64,000 bases of DNA from an uncultured Lachnospiraceae bacterium (GCA_934293575.1 CAKQYU010000002.1:186001-250000); one strand, 5' to 3'. Numbered from the stretch's first letter, positions 25,034-35,715 are shown. Notes: generated by a model not told the origin, from the letters alone. Numbers and translations are program-made.

Positions 25034-25041
25034 GCTATAAT
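25034..25041 (+). promoter_or_regulatory. Extended -10 promoter element of addB
   Basis: TGCTATAAT (25033/34-25041), an extended -10, 35 bases before the addB ATG. No good -35 is seen at standard spacing. Confidence 0.5.
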
Positions 25042-25075
25042 ATATATAATTTGTGAATGAATAGGAGTTCTTTGT

Positions 25076-28000
25076 ATGGCAGTTCAATTTATTGTAGGTG
25101 GAAGCGGTACCGGAAAAACAATATATATGGTCAATCGGATGATTGAAAAATCCAAAAAAGAACCGGGAAAACCGATTCTTTATATATTGCCGGAACAGGC
25201 GAATATGGCAGCAGAACAGGATATGGTGCAAAATCATCCCAATGGTGGAACGATGGATATATCCATTTTAAGTTTTACCCGTTTATCTTTTCAGGTTTTT
25301 GATGAATTAGGGATTAAAACGAATGATATATTAGATGATTACGGTAAAAATATATTGATTATGCGTGTGTTGAAAAACATAGAAAATGAATTGGTTATCT
25401 ATAAAAATATGTTGGATGCACCGGGTTTTATGGATGAAATCCAGGCTATATTATCCGAGTTTTATCAATATCAGGTAACGGATGCCATGTTAGAACAGAC
25501 AATTGCCAAATTAAATCCGGATAAAAGTCTTTATTATAAACTAAAAGATCTGCGATTGATTTATAAAGAATTTAAAAATGCAATTCAGGAAAAATATATG
25601 GTGGCGGAACAGGTTCTTGCAATGTTAAAAGAAGTCGCGGCTGAGTCATCGCTTTTGCGTGGAGCATCTGTTTATTTTGACGGATTTCATGGATTTACTC
25701 CGCTTCAATACAGTATTATAGAAGAACTCATTAAAATGGATTTGGAATTATATTTTTCGGTTACCATGGATGCCGCAAAAGTGGGTGCAAATCAGATTGA
25801 TGAAAACGACCTGTTTTTCTGGTCGATGCAGATGATGGACAAAATACGTTATCTTGCAGGAGAACATAAAATTTTGGTTGCACCGTCTATCCTGTTGAAG
25901 GATTCTTATCGGGTTTTGGAAAAAAGTGCATTGCGGCAGTTTGAACAGAATTTATTTCAGGCTCCGGCCATTCCGTGCTATGGGACAAATGAGGAAATAG
26001 AATTTGGATATGCTTCCACACAAGAGAAGGAAATCCGTTATGTTGCAAAGAAAATTAAAAATTATGTCATGCAGGAAGGATATCGTTATAAGGATTTTGC
26101 GATTGTCACGGGTAATGTGGAAACGTATGTGGATTTGATAAAACATTCGATGAATCAGATGGAAATTCCGTTTTTTCTGGATTACAGTGAACCATTTGTA
26201 CATAATCCGGTTGTCGAAGTTGTGTGGCTTACTTTTGAGATGTTTCATCAGAAATTTTCTTATCAGAGTGTATTTGCATTTTTAAAGACGGGAATTACAA
26301 GTCTTTCTAAAGACGAAATCTGTCAGTTGGAAAACTATGTATTAAAATACGGTGTAAAAGGATATTCCTGGTGGAATCATCCGTTTCATGGAAACCGGAA
26401 GGGCTTAAAATATATAAATCGGATACGTGAAAAATTTATGACGGATTTAAAGGATATTGCACCTTTGTTTATAAAAGAAACTGCGACCGTCAGCGAATAT
26501 ATTCATGCGTTATATGATTATATGAAAATACATAGGATGGCTGAAAAATTACATGAGCAGTCCTTACAGTTTGAGAAACAGGGACAGATAAGAGAGTCGA
26601 AACTATATAGTCAGGTATATGAAAAATGGCTGATGGTATTGGACAAAACAATGGATTTAATGGGTGATGAATTGATTGAGCGTGATACCCTGTCAAAGCT
26701 TTTGATAGCCGGTATTTCAAAATTAAAACTGGGTGTGATTCCGTCAACTTTGGATCAGGTGGTTATTGGTGATATGGAAAGAACCAGGTTGCCTGAGGTA
26801 AAGATGGTATTTGTGGTTGGATTAAATGATGGACAGATACCGGTTGTCCGTGAACGAACAGGCTTGATTCGGGATAAGGAGCGAAAGACATTAAAGGATG
26901 CAGATATGGAGCTGGCACCGGATTCCATGGAGAATCTGCAAATCCAACAGTATTATTTTTATTCACAGGTTACAAAGGCAGGAGAAAAAATATTTTTCAG
27001 TTATTCAAAGGAGGATAAGAAAAAGACAGAAAAGAAACCATCCTTTTACTGGAATAAAATGTTATCCGTTTTACCGGAAACAAAAATAAAAAATATTGAT
27101 GAAGAATTAAATAAAATGTTACCGGCAACCGGACGGGAGACAGTGGATATGCTGGCACAGAAAATGATGGAAGAAGATATGGAGGATGGCTCACTGTACA
27201 AAATTGTCCGTAGTCAATATAAGACGGAATTTGACCGGATTATAGAGGGATATCTGTATCAAAATCAGTCCGGAACACTGCATAAGAGTATTGTTCACGA
27301 ACTGTATGGTGATACCATGACAAATAGTGTATCCAAACTGGAAACATTTTCGGCATGCTGCTATCAGTTCTTCCTGAAGTATGGTTTGAAGATTAAAAAA
27401 CGGGATGAGTATAAGGTAGAAAGCAGTAATTTGGGAACTATTTTACATGGAGTGATGGAGCAGTTCTTTTTATCTGCAAAGGAGAAGAATATTGATGTGA
27501 CAACCCTTTCGGATGAACGAAGGGATTCTATAGTGGAAGAATTGACCGTTGCAATGGCCAAGGAAGAGAATGAAACGATATTTGACAGTGGATTCCGAAA
27601 AAGACATCAGCTTTCCATGCTTATCCGGGTTGCAAAAAGAAGTGTGGAAAATCTATGTCGGCATTTACAGCAGGGAGACATGAAACCGACTTATTTTGAA
27701 AAGGAATTTTCACCGGAAGATAAACTATCATATATATATTTTGCATTGGAACAGGATATGAAGATGCAGTTAAAAGGTATTGTTGACCGTGTTGATATAA
27801 AGGAAACGGATGATGCGGTATATTTTAAAGTAATCGATTATAAGTCCGGAGCCAAGGATATTGATTATTTGAAGATATACGAAGGAAAACAGTTACAGCT
27901 TGTTGTTTATATGAGCGTAATGAAAGAATTATTGGAACGTCAATATCCGGACAAACAGGTGATTCCAACCGGAATGTATTATTATCATTTGCAGGATTTG

Positions 28001-28447
28001 ATTGTGGATGCTGTCAAAGAAGAGGATGCAGAAAAGAAACGTATGGAAAACAGCAGACTGACCGGACTTGTAAATGAGGATGAAACCTGCCGTATACTGA
28101 TGGATCATAAGACCGGAAATGTAGTTCCTTTGCGGTACAAAACAGATGGTAGTCTGTATTCGCAGAATAAAGCCTTAGTATCCGGAAATGAGCTGGAGCA
28201 GATTTCAACTTTTGTAAAGAAAAAGATGCAGGAAATAGGAAATGAAATTGTTCAGGGAAAAATAGATATGAATCCGGAAAAGGGAGAGGTAACAGGTCCG
28301 TGTAATTTTTGTGACTATAAAAACATCTGCCGTTTTGAACCGGGACTGGGAGGCAATCATTACAGTATCCATGCAAATCTTGACCGGGAAGAGGCAAAAG
28401 AAAAAGTAACGGCAAAGGAGGATAAACAAAATGAAATGGACAAGTAA
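25076..28447 (+). CDS. addB: ATP-dependent helicase/nuclease subunit B
   Basis: AddB of the AddAB recombination nuclease, which resects double-strand breaks and responds to Chi. 1123 residues. Walker A GGSGTGKT at residues 8-15; a vestigial helicase core; C-terminal RecB-type nuclease with DYKSGAKDIDYLK. The iron-sulfur staple is intact: one Cys in SACCYQFFLKYGLK and the C-terminal CNFCDYKNICRF set. TAGGAG lies 10 bases before the ATG. Overlaps addA by 17 bases. Confidence 0.96.
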   Translation: MAVQFIVGGSGTGKTIYMVNRMIEKSKKEPGKPILYILPEQANMAAEQDMVQNHPNGGTMDISILSFTRLSFQVFDELGIKTNDILDDYGKNILIMRVLKNIENELVIYKNMLDAPGFMDEIQAILSEFYQYQVTDAMLEQTIAKLNPDKSLYYKLKDLRLIYKEFKNAIQEKYMVAEQVLAMLKEVAAESSLLRGASVYFDGFHGFTPLQYSIIEELIKMDLELYFSVTMDAAKVGANQIDENDLFFWSMQMMDKIRYLAGEHKILVAPSILLKDSYRVLEKSALRQFEQNLFQAPAIPCYGTNEEIEFGYASTQEKEIRYVAKKIKNYVMQEGYRYKDFAIVTGNVETYVDLIKHSMNQMEIPFFLDYSEPFVHNPVVEVVWLTFEMFHQKFSYQSVFAFLKTGITSLSKDEICQLENYVLKYGVKGYSWWNHPFHGNRKGLKYINRIREKFMTDLKDIAPLFIKETATVSEYIHALYDYMKIHRMAEKLHEQSLQFEKQGQIRESKLYSQVYEKWLMVLDKTMDLMGDELIERDTLSKLLIAGISKLKLGVIPSTLDQVVIGDMERTRLPEVKMVFVVGLNDGQIPVVRERTGLIRDKERKTLKDADMELAPDSMENLQIQQYYFYSQVTKAGEKIFFSYSKEDKKKTEKKPSFYWNKMLSVLPETKIKNIDEELNKMLPATGRETVDMLAQKMMEEDMEDGSLYKIVRSQYKTEFDRIIEGYLYQNQSGTLHKSIVHELYGDTMTNSVSKLETFSACCYQFFLKYGLKIKKRDEYKVESSNLGTILHGVMEQFFLSAKEKNIDVTTLSDERRDSIVEELTVAMAKEENETIFDSGFRKRHQLSMLIRVAKRSVENLCRHLQQGDMKPTYFEKEFSPEDKLSYIYFALEQDMKMQLKGIVDRVDIKETDDAVYFKVIDYKSGAKDIDYLKIYEGKQLQLVVYMSVMKELLERQYPDKQVIPTGMYYYHLQDLIVDAVKEEDAEKKRMENSRLTGLVNEDETCRILMDHKTGNVVPLRYKTDGSLYSQNKALVSGNELEQISTFVKKKMQEIGNEIVQGKIDMNPEKGEVTGPCNFCDYKNICRFEPGLGGNHYSIHANLDREEAKEKVTAKEDKQNEMDK

Positions 28448-31400
28448 TCAGGCAAATATCATTCGTGCAAGAAACTGTAATCTGCTTGTCAGTGCAGCTG
28501 CGGGCTCCGGTAAAACCGCCGTTTTGGTTGAGCGAATCATACAAATGATCTGTGACAGTGATAGTCCGATTAACATTGATGAGTTATTGGTTGTTACTTT
28601 TACAAAGGCAGCGGCAACACAGATGAAAGATAAAATCCGACAGGCAATTGAACAACGGTTGTTGGATTTCCCGGATGATAAACATCTGCAAAAACAGATT
28701 TATCTGTTAAATCAGGCTAACATTTTGACTATAGATAGTTTTTGCTTCCAAGTAATTAAAGAGAATTTTCATGTGGTTGGGATTGATCCGTCTATCCGTG
28801 TCGGAGAGACCGGTGAAATTGAATTGTTAAAGGCTGATGTGCTAGAGACTGTTATTGAGGAAGCATATGAGAATGATGGCAATTTTGTAATGTTTGCGGA
28901 CGCATTTGGCGGAGATAAAAATGATGAAACAATCGAAAAATATATTACCAAAATATATGATGTAAGCAGTAGTTTTCCAAGACCGTTTGAATGGACAAAA
29001 CAGGCACGTAAACAGTTAGAGGTACAATCGGAAGAAGAATTTATGCAGCTTGCTTTTGTAAAAGATTATTTTGCCCAGACAGGAAGCATATTAAAGACAA
29101 TACGGGAAAAGATTACAGCCGTGCTGGAACTTGCCAGAATGCCGGATGGTCCTGCTTTTATGGAAAAGGCATTGTTATCCGATGTGGAATATGTGGATTC
29201 ATTAATCAGTGCAGGAAATTATTCCATGTTACACGATGGAACCGAGCATAAGTTTGCCAATATCGGAAGAGGAAAGGCAGGAACTTTTGATCCGGAAATT
29301 GCAGAACGGATAAAGGAAACAAGGGAAAATTATAAAAAGGAATTAAAGCAGATATTGAAGCTGTTTGCTCTGCCGTTTGATGTGGTTCTTTCCCAGATAC
29401 AGGAACAAAAAGGTATGTTACAGGCGGTGCTTTGCATTACAGATAAATTCCGTGAAAAATTTATGGAAGAAAAACGGAAACATAATATATTGGAATTTAG
29501 TGATGTGGAACATTTGGCTCTTGATATTTTATGCGAAGGATATGATGAAGAAGGTAACCCGGTTCCGAGCCGTATCGGCGAAGAAATGGCAGACGGATTT
29601 TACGAGATTATGATTGATGAATATCAGGATAGTAATTATTTGCAGGAGGCAATTCTTACTTGTGTATCCACTATTTCCAAAGGAAAGAATAATCTGTTTA
29701 TGGTGGGAGATGTGAAACAGAGTATCTATAGTTTCCGTATGGCAAGACCGGATTTATTTATGGATAAATACAATTCCTATCCGGAGTCTCTCATAACGGA
29801 TTGTCAGAAGCATTTATTGAAAAATAATTTCAGAAGCCGTGCCAATGTATTACAGGGAACCAACTATATTTTTTTCCAGATAATGGGAAAAGATCTTGGT
29901 GGAATTGAATATACGGAAGATGAGGCGCTTGTTCCGTCAAGAGATTATCCGGATTATGAGGCGGATCATGTAGAATTACTGGTGGGTGAAAGCAAAGATT
30001 TCAATTTTGAAAAATCGGAAGATGCGACCCGGACAATGGTTGCACAAAAAGATGAGGATCTGGATGAAAATTTAGAGGATATCGGAAGACAGGAATTAGA
30101 GGCAACCATGGTTGCTCAACGAATCGAAAAATTATTTGGAAAACCGAATGGAAATGTCTATCAGGTATATGATGAAAAAAACGACCGGATGCGAGATATC
30201 GAGTATCGGGATATTGTGATTTTGTTCCGGGCACCATCGGGGTTTTGCAATGTCTTTGAAGAGGTATTATCCGGTTATGGAATACCGGTTCGTGTGCAGA
30301 ACGAAAAGGGATATCTGGATACGGTGGAAACCCGTCAGATATTAAGCCTGTTAAGAACTTTGGATAACCCATACAATGAGGTGGAACTGGTAGCGGCTCT
30401 GCGGGGATATTTTGGACGATTCGGGGAAGAAGATTTGGCAAAGCTGATAATTGAAAAAAGAAAATTAAGTGAAGAACGAAATATTCCGATACCGCTTTAT
30501 CGGTTTTTAACCTGTATTTCCAATTCAGATAAAGATATTCAGACATTTGTGGATAAAGAACGGGAACTTTGTAAAAAGACACAAAAATTTGTTATGTTTA
30601 TGGATGAATTGAGGGAAAAACAGGCATTTGTGGGTGTAAGTGAACTTGTGGAAACGATATACTTTCAAACCGGTTATTTTCACTATGTTCAGGCTATGCC
30701 ACAAGGGGAAGGACGAATTCGAAATCTTGAGTTGTTGCTGGATGAAATACACGGAATGGAAGGCGGTGCATATTGTTCTGTCTTTGATTTTCTGACTTAT
30801 ATAGATAAAATTTTAGTAAAGGAAATAACGCTCGGTGGAGATCCGGGATTGGAAAGCGAAGAAAATGCGGTCCGTATTATGAGTATCCATAAGAGTAAAG
30901 GTTTGGAATTTCCGGTGGTGTTTGTATCCGGTATGGGAAAACAATATAATTTGCAGGATACAAAGGTTCCCCTGATTGTTCATTCCGATTATTATATAGG
31001 GGCAAAGTATGTAAATACAAGACAAAGACGTGGAAATGACACATTTATGAGACAGTGTTTTTCGGCGTTGATGCGCACGGAAAGTATTTCGGAGGAACTG
31101 CGCATTTTATATGTTGCCCTGACCAGAGCAAAGGAAAAACTGATTATGACGGGTGTAACATCGGATATACCGGCATTGATTCATAAATATGCCCCGGTAT
31201 CCCGGATAAAAAAGGAGAAATTGGGATTTCCGGTTATTAATTCCACAAATGGATATCTGGAACTGGTAATTGCTGCATTTATCAGAAATCGTACTTTTTA
31301 TGAAGCGGTAGGGCAGATTCCGAAAAGAATGGATGCAAAGAACAAGGAAACCGTTGGTGCGGATTATGAGTTTGCTTTGGAATTAAAACAACCAAAATTT

Positions 31401-32252
31401 GATCTTGCTGTTTCATTTTATGATTTTCGAAAGCTGACGGTCTATCATATCCAAAAGGGATACGGAGAAGAAGAAAAAAGGATGCAGACATTGGAAGCTT
31501 TTCAGAATCTGGAATGTAACTATGAAAAACAGATATGCAAAGATTTACAGTGGGAGTATTCCAATCTATATGAAACCGGACAAAAAACCAAACTTTCGGT
31601 TACGGAAATCAAGAGGATTTACGAAGTGGACTACGATTTTTCAAAGGAAATTATTGAGGAGAAAAAAGAGGATTTTCCGTATGTGGCACCGACTCCGCAG
31701 TTTTTAAATAAGGAAAGAAAACTGACGGCTGCACAAAGAGGTACTTTGATTCATAAAGCGATGGAATTGTTTGATTTTGCCGGAATAGAAACCAAAGAGG
31801 ATATAAAAGATTGGATGGAATCCATTGATAAAAAAGAAATATTAGATGGAAGGATACAAGACAATTTAACCATAGACAAAATTTACCAACTACTACAATC
31901 CGGTCTTGGAAAACGAATGAAACAGGCGGATCGTAACGGAAAACTACATAAAGAAAAACAGTTTGTAATCGGTATTCCTTCTAACCGTTTAGAAGGCAGT
32001 AAAGAACAACCGGGCACACAGAAAATAGTTGTTCAGGGAATTATTGATGCTTATTTTGAAGAAGATGACGGAATCGTTTTACTGGATTATAAAACAGATA
32101 AAATAACATCAAAAAAAGAGACAGAGCTGAAAGAAAGATATCGGACACAGTTACAATTGTATAAGGATACATTGGAACAACTCTTAGAAAAACCGGTAAA
32201 GGAAACCTATATTTATTCGTTTGCAATCGGAAAAGAAATTCATATGTTTTAG
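28431..32252 (+). CDS. addA: ATP-dependent helicase/nuclease subunit A
   Basis: UvrD-like helicase and nuclease partner of AddB. 1273 residues. Walker A AAAGSGKT at residues 22-29; FTKAAATQMKDKI; DEYQDSN (Walker B); VGDVKQSIYSFRMARPDLF; MSIHKSKGLEFPVVF; ILYVALTRAKEKL; C-terminal nuclease with GIIDAYFEEDDGIVLLDYKTDK. GCAAAGGAGG lies inside addB, 8 bases before the ATG. No terminator is seen between it and queF, but queF has its own promoter. Confidence 0.97.
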   Translation: MKWTSNQANIIRARNCNLLVSAAAGSGKTAVLVERIIQMICDSDSPINIDELLVVTFTKAAATQMKDKIRQAIEQRLLDFPDDKHLQKQIYLLNQANILTIDSFCFQVIKENFHVVGIDPSIRVGETGEIELLKADVLETVIEEAYENDGNFVMFADAFGGDKNDETIEKYITKIYDVSSSFPRPFEWTKQARKQLEVQSEEEFMQLAFVKDYFAQTGSILKTIREKITAVLELARMPDGPAFMEKALLSDVEYVDSLISAGNYSMLHDGTEHKFANIGRGKAGTFDPEIAERIKETRENYKKELKQILKLFALPFDVVLSQIQEQKGMLQAVLCITDKFREKFMEEKRKHNILEFSDVEHLALDILCEGYDEEGNPVPSRIGEEMADGFYEIMIDEYQDSNYLQEAILTCVSTISKGKNNLFMVGDVKQSIYSFRMARPDLFMDKYNSYPESLITDCQKHLLKNNFRSRANVLQGTNYIFFQIMGKDLGGIEYTEDEALVPSRDYPDYEADHVELLVGESKDFNFEKSEDATRTMVAQKDEDLDENLEDIGRQELEATMVAQRIEKLFGKPNGNVYQVYDEKNDRMRDIEYRDIVILFRAPSGFCNVFEEVLSGYGIPVRVQNEKGYLDTVETRQILSLLRTLDNPYNEVELVAALRGYFGRFGEEDLAKLIIEKRKLSEERNIPIPLYRFLTCISNSDKDIQTFVDKERELCKKTQKFVMFMDELREKQAFVGVSELVETIYFQTGYFHYVQAMPQGEGRIRNLELLLDEIHGMEGGAYCSVFDFLTYIDKILVKEITLGGDPGLESEENAVRIMSIHKSKGLEFPVVFVSGMGKQYNLQDTKVPLIVHSDYYIGAKYVNTRQRRGNDTFMRQCFSALMRTESISEELRILYVALTRAKEKLIMTGVTSDIPALIHKYAPVSRIKKEKLGFPVINSTNGYLELVIAAFIRNRTFYEAVGQIPKRMDAKNKETVGADYEFALELKQPKFDLAVSFYDFRKLTVYHIQKGYGEEEKRMQTLEAFQNLECNYEKQICKDLQWEYSNLYETGQKTKLSVTEIKRIYEVDYDFSKEIIEEKKEDFPYVAPTPQFLNKERKLTAAQRGTLIHKAMELFDFAGIETKEDIKDWMESIDKKEILDGRIQDNLTIDKIYQLLQSGLGKRMKQADRNGKLHKEKQFVIGIPSNRLEGSKEQPGTQKIVVQGIIDAYFEEDDGIVLLDYKTDKITSKKETELKERYRTQLQLYKDTLEQLLEKPVKETYIYSFAIGKEIHMF

Positions 32253-32253
32253 G

Positions 32254-32282
32254 TTGTTATTTCTATGGAAAAGAGCTATAAT
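32254..32282 (+). promoter_or_regulatory. queF promoter
   Basis: TTGTTA (32254-32259), 17-base spacer, TATAAT (32277-32282), starting 2 bases after addA ends. No preQ1 riboswitch pattern is seen in the short leader. Confidence 0.75.
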
Positions 32283-32337
32283 GAGCAGGCAAATTATGTA
32301 TAATAACAATGATTGTTGAGAATATAAAGGAGATATT

Positions 32338-32835
32338 ATGCAAGGCAGAAGTAAAGAAGAAACAAAAGGGATTACGCTATTGGGAAATCAGGGCGTAGCC
32401 TATAAAACGGATTATAATCCGGAAGTATTGGAAACCTTTCAGAATAAGCATCCGGAAAATGATTATTTTGTAAAATTTAACTGTCCGGAGTTTACATCTC
32501 TTTGCCCTATTACCGGACAACCGGATTTTGCAACGATTTATATTTCATATGTACCGGGAGAACGGATGGTGGAATCCAAATCATTAAAATTATATTTATT
32601 CAGTTTTCGCAATCACGGAGATTTTCATGAGGATTGTATGAATATCATTATGAAGGATCTGATTGCATTAATGGATCCGAAATACATTGAGGTATGGGGA
32701 AAATTTACACCGCGTGGGGGTATCTCCATTGATCCGTATTGTAATTATGGAAAACCGGGAACCAAATGGAAAGAGGTTGCCTGGAACCGGCTTGCAAATC
32801 ATGATTTGTATCCGGAAAAAATTGATAATCGATAG
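32338..32835 (+). CDS. queF: NADPH-dependent 7-cyano-7-deazaguanine reductase
   Basis: Reduces preQ0 to preQ1 in queuosine tRNA modification. Short unimodular QueF, 165 residues. The catalytic Cys56 and Asp63 lie in EFTSLCPITGQPDF; the QueF signature ESKSLKLYLFSFRNHGDFHED is complete. AAAGGAG lies 7 bases before the ATG. Followed by folC after 24 bases. The other queuosine genes are not in this window. Confidence 0.96.
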   Translation: MQGRSKEETKGITLLGNQGVAYKTDYNPEVLETFQNKHPENDYFVKFNCPEFTSLCPITGQPDFATIYISYVPGERMVESKSLKLYLFSFRNHGDFHEDCMNIIMKDLIALMDPKYIEVWGKFTPRGGISIDPYCNYGKPGTKWKEVAWNRLANHDLYPEKIDNR

Positions 32836-32859
32836 TAAAATTAAGAAAAGAGCAGGACA

Positions 32860-34200
32860 ATGACGTATCAGGAATGTGTGGATTATATATTGTCAATTCC
32901 TTTGTTTGCACCTAAACTTGGAACAGACAATCTTTTAAAAATATTAGATGTCATGGGACATCCGGAAAACAGTTATCAGATAATTCACGTAGCAGGCACG
33001 AATGGGAAAGGGTCTACCTGCTCTTTTTTGGCGTCTATTTTAGAATGTGCAGGATATAAGGTGGGGTTATTTACATCACCGCATTTGGTTAAAATAAATG
33101 AACGGATTTCTGTAAATCGCAGAGTGATTTGTGATGATGATTTCCTTTGCTTGTTTGAGGAAACAATGCAATATGTCAATTTGGCAAAAAAGCAGGGAGT
33201 TGCACATCCGTCTTTTTTTGAATTTGTTTTTTTGATGGGTGTGTTATATTTTAAAAATCAAAATGTGGACTATGCAATTCTGGAAACCGGAATGGGTGGA
33301 AGACTGGATGCTACAAATGTAGTTACACCTGTTTTATGTGTGATTACTTCGGTAGGACTAGACCATGAAAAATTTCTCGGTGATACAATCGAGAAAATTG
33401 CAAAAGAAAAAGCCGGTATTATGAAACCGGGTGTTCCGGTGGTTTTTTTTGACCGGAAAGATGAGGCAACACCTGTTATGGAACAGAATGCAGAAAAAAC
33501 AGGTGCATTTTTGCATTGTGTCGAAAAAAAACAGGGAAATTTATTAAAAATAACAAAAAAAACCATTGATTTTTCATTTGATAGTGGTTATCATAAATAT
33601 GATATGTTGAGTATCAAAAAAACGGCTCTTTATCAGATAGAGAATGCAATGCTTGCGGTAAGAGCCTACGAATTACTAATTTTGATGACACAATATGGGG
33701 AAGCAAAGACTGTTGTCGAGAACAGACTGTCTGCCCCGATTACCAAAAAAGATATAGATTTTATCAGACAGGGTCTTATTCAGATGGTATGGTCCTGTAG
33801 AATGGAGGAAGTTGCACATCATATATATGTGGACGGAGCCCATAATGAGGAGGCAATTGAAGCCTTCTGCAAGAATTTAGAAATTATGTTTCCGATGGAA
33901 CATAAGATTTTATTATTTGCCGTATCAAAAGACAAAAATTACAAAGCAATGATTGAGAGATTATGCAAGATTACCTTTGATGAGATTATCATAGTAAGAT
34001 ATGAGGGTAGTCGCTCGGCAGAAGTGGATACGGTAAAAGATACTTTTAGACTGTTTTCGAGTAGTAAAATTACTGCTTTTGATGATATAAGAACCGGCTT
34101 TGTCTATGGGAAAAGCCATGTTGATAACCAGTATTTGTTTTGTGTGGGTTCATTATATCTGGCAGGTGATTTACTAAAATTGGAGTATAGATATGATTAA
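32860..34200 (+). CDS. folC: Folylpolyglutamate synthase/dihydrofolate synthase
   Basis: Adds glutamate to dihydropteroate and folates. 446 residues. P-loop HVAGTNGKGSTCSFLASIL; FTSPHLVKINERISVN; ETGMGGRLDATN; SVGLDHEKFLG; KAGIMKPGVPVV; and the C-terminal YVDGAHNEEAIEAF. AAGAGCAGGA precedes the ATG. Its end overlaps the start of a 50-residue ORF by 8 bases, and a TPR protein follows. Confidence 0.96.
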   Translation: MTYQECVDYILSIPLFAPKLGTDNLLKILDVMGHPENSYQIIHVAGTNGKGSTCSFLASILECAGYKVGLFTSPHLVKINERISVNRRVICDDDFLCLFEETMQYVNLAKKQGVAHPSFFEFVFLMGVLYFKNQNVDYAILETGMGGRLDATNVVTPVLCVITSVGLDHEKFLGDTIEKIAKEKAGIMKPGVPVVFFDRKDEATPVMEQNAEKTGAFLHCVEKKQGNLLKITKKTIDFSFDSGYHKYDMLSIKKTALYQIENAMLAVRAYELLILMTQYGEAKTVVENRLSAPITKKDIDFIRQGLIQMVWSCRMEEVAHHIYVDGAHNEEAIEAFCKNLEIMFPMEHKILLFAVSKDKNYKAMIERLCKITFDEIIIVRYEGSRSAEVDTVKDTFRLFSSSKITAFDDIRTGFVYGKSHVDNQYLFCVGSLYLAGDLLKLEYRYD

Positions 34201-34345
34201 TTTTGATGAAGAGATTAGAAAGTTTCAGCCATGCCTTGAAATGAATCAGGCAGAGGATGCTATATATCATAATGATGTAAAAGATATTACAGATGTGTTA
34301 GAGGAGATGCTTGCACAGGTTAAGAATAATAATAAAACAAAATAG
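34193..34345 (+). CDS. Small acidic protein of unknown function, 50 residues
   Basis: ATG inside the end of folC (8-base overlap, other frame) with TTGGAG 7 bases upstream. The product is acidic and helical, with DEEIRKFQPCLEMNQAEDAI and a DVLEEMLAQVKN helix. It fills the gap between folC and the TPR gene exactly, leaving 12 bases, which favours a real translationally coupled gene. No signal or membrane segment. Function unknown. Confidence 0.7.
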   Translation: MINFDEEIRKFQPCLEMNQAEDAIYHNDVKDITDVLEEMLAQVKNNNKTK

Positions 34346-34357
34346 GCGGTGAGAAAT

Positions 34358-35674
34358 ATGGAGTGTTTGAATTGTGGAGCACCTGTATTACCTGATGGTC
34401 ATTGTAGTGAATGTGGAATGAACTACAAATTGCTTGCAAAAGCCTATAATACGTCAAATTATTATTATAACTTAGGTTTAGACCGAGCTCGCGTCAGAGA
34501 TCTTACGGGTGCAATTGATGCATTGAATTTGGCATTAAAATATAATAAGCAAAATATTAATGCCAGAAATTTATTGGGACTGATTTATTATGAAATGGGT
34601 GAAATAGTTTTAGGATTAACTCATTGGGTAATCAGTAATAGTTATCTGCCGGATGCAGAGAAAAATATAGCTGCATACTACATAAAAGAAGTACAGGCAG
34701 ATCCGATTAAATTAGAAGAAGCAAATCAGCTTGCCAAACAGTTTAATCAGGCATTGACTTATGCCAAACAGGGAACAAAGGATTTAGCGTTTATCCAATT
34801 ACGGAGAATATTATCCAATTATCCACACTTTGTAAAAGGTTATTTATTATTGGCACTTTTATATATGGATAATGGGAATAATGACAAAGCAAAGAAAGCG
34901 ATTAAGAGAGTTCTTCGTATAGATAAGAATAATACACTGGCTGTAAAATACTTACAGGAAATGGGTGTTGCTCCAAGAGATGTTATTGGAATGAAAGAAA
35001 GCAGCGCACGAATTGATGTGAATTCTGCATATTCGGATGAAGATCAATACAAATCGGACCTGGAAACCTTGGTAGAGAAGGGATTCGCTCAATTAGACGA
35101 TCCGGAGATTGCCAATGAATCCTACAAGGAAGTAAATCATAACAAATTTAATCTTTTATATGTCAGTGTAGGATTGATATTAGGGGTTTTGGTTTTCTGG
35201 TTGTTGATTTTACCGACCAAACTAAACTCAACACGTCAGGAAAACAGAGATTTACAGTTATCATACAGTGATGAAATTGCACAAAAGGATGTAACAATCA
35301 GTGATTTGGAAAAACAGGTCAGTGATTTACAGGATGAAGCAGATAAATTACAGAAGTCCACACAACAGGATACATCCTCAAAAGATTATCAGGACAGCTT
35401 TAATATCATTAAAGAGACAATGCCGAATACAGCATTTGATACGCTTTGTTCACAGGCAGCCACAGCAATTTCGGAAGAACGCTATGAAGATGCAATTGAT
35501 ATGTGTAATACAGCATTAAAGATTCAGGAAGGTGAGGCAGCCTATTATTATCTGGGAAAGGCTTATCTTGGAAATCATGACGAAGAAAAAGCCAAAGCAG
35601 CCTTTTTGAGCATTAAAGATAACTATCCTGACAGTGAGCATCTGGATGAAATATCCGGTTATCTGTCAGAGTAG
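34358..35674 (+). CDS. Zinc-ribbon, TPR and coiled-coil membrane protein
   Basis: 438 residues from ATG 34358 (AGGCGGTG upstream; an in-frame GTG 3 codons earlier is possible). Layout: N-terminal zinc ribbon CLNCGAPVLPDGHCSECG (residues 2-19); several TPR units (about 30-215); a membrane span (about 270-292, LLYVSVGLILGVLVFWLLIL); a coiled coil (about 295-340); and a C-terminal TPR pair (EERYEDAIDMCNTALKI, AAYYYLGKAYLGNHDEEKAK). The N-terminal TPRs are cytosolic and the C-terminal ones outside. Probably a scaffold protein; role unknown. Confidence 0.8.
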   Translation: MECLNCGAPVLPDGHCSECGMNYKLLAKAYNTSNYYYNLGLDRARVRDLTGAIDALNLALKYNKQNINARNLLGLIYYEMGEIVLGLTHWVISNSYLPDAEKNIAAYYIKEVQADPIKLEEANQLAKQFNQALTYAKQGTKDLAFIQLRRILSNYPHFVKGYLLLALLYMDNGNNDKAKKAIKRVLRIDKNNTLAVKYLQEMGVAPRDVIGMKESSARIDVNSAYSDEDQYKSDLETLVEKGFAQLDDPEIANESYKEVNHNKFNLLYVSVGLILGVLVFWLLILPTKLNSTRQENRDLQLSYSDEIAQKDVTISDLEKQVSDLQDEADKLQKSTQQDTSSKDYQDSFNIIKETMPNTAFDTLCSQAATAISEERYEDAIDMCNTALKIQEGEAAYYYLGKAYLGNHDEEKAKAAFLSIKDNYPDSEHLDEISGYLSE

Positions 35675-35715
35675 ATAGATTTTTACCATGGATAAAATTT
35701 AACATTACAAAAGAT

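Noticed and set aside
28431..28447. 17-base addB/addA overlap as a sign of frameshift
   Set aside because: Both genes have intact ends; the overlap with a strong RBS inside addB is ordinary coupling.
32253..32337. preQ1 riboswitch before queF
   Set aside because: No pseudoknot-like C/A-rich pattern in the 85-base gap; a plain promoter explains it.
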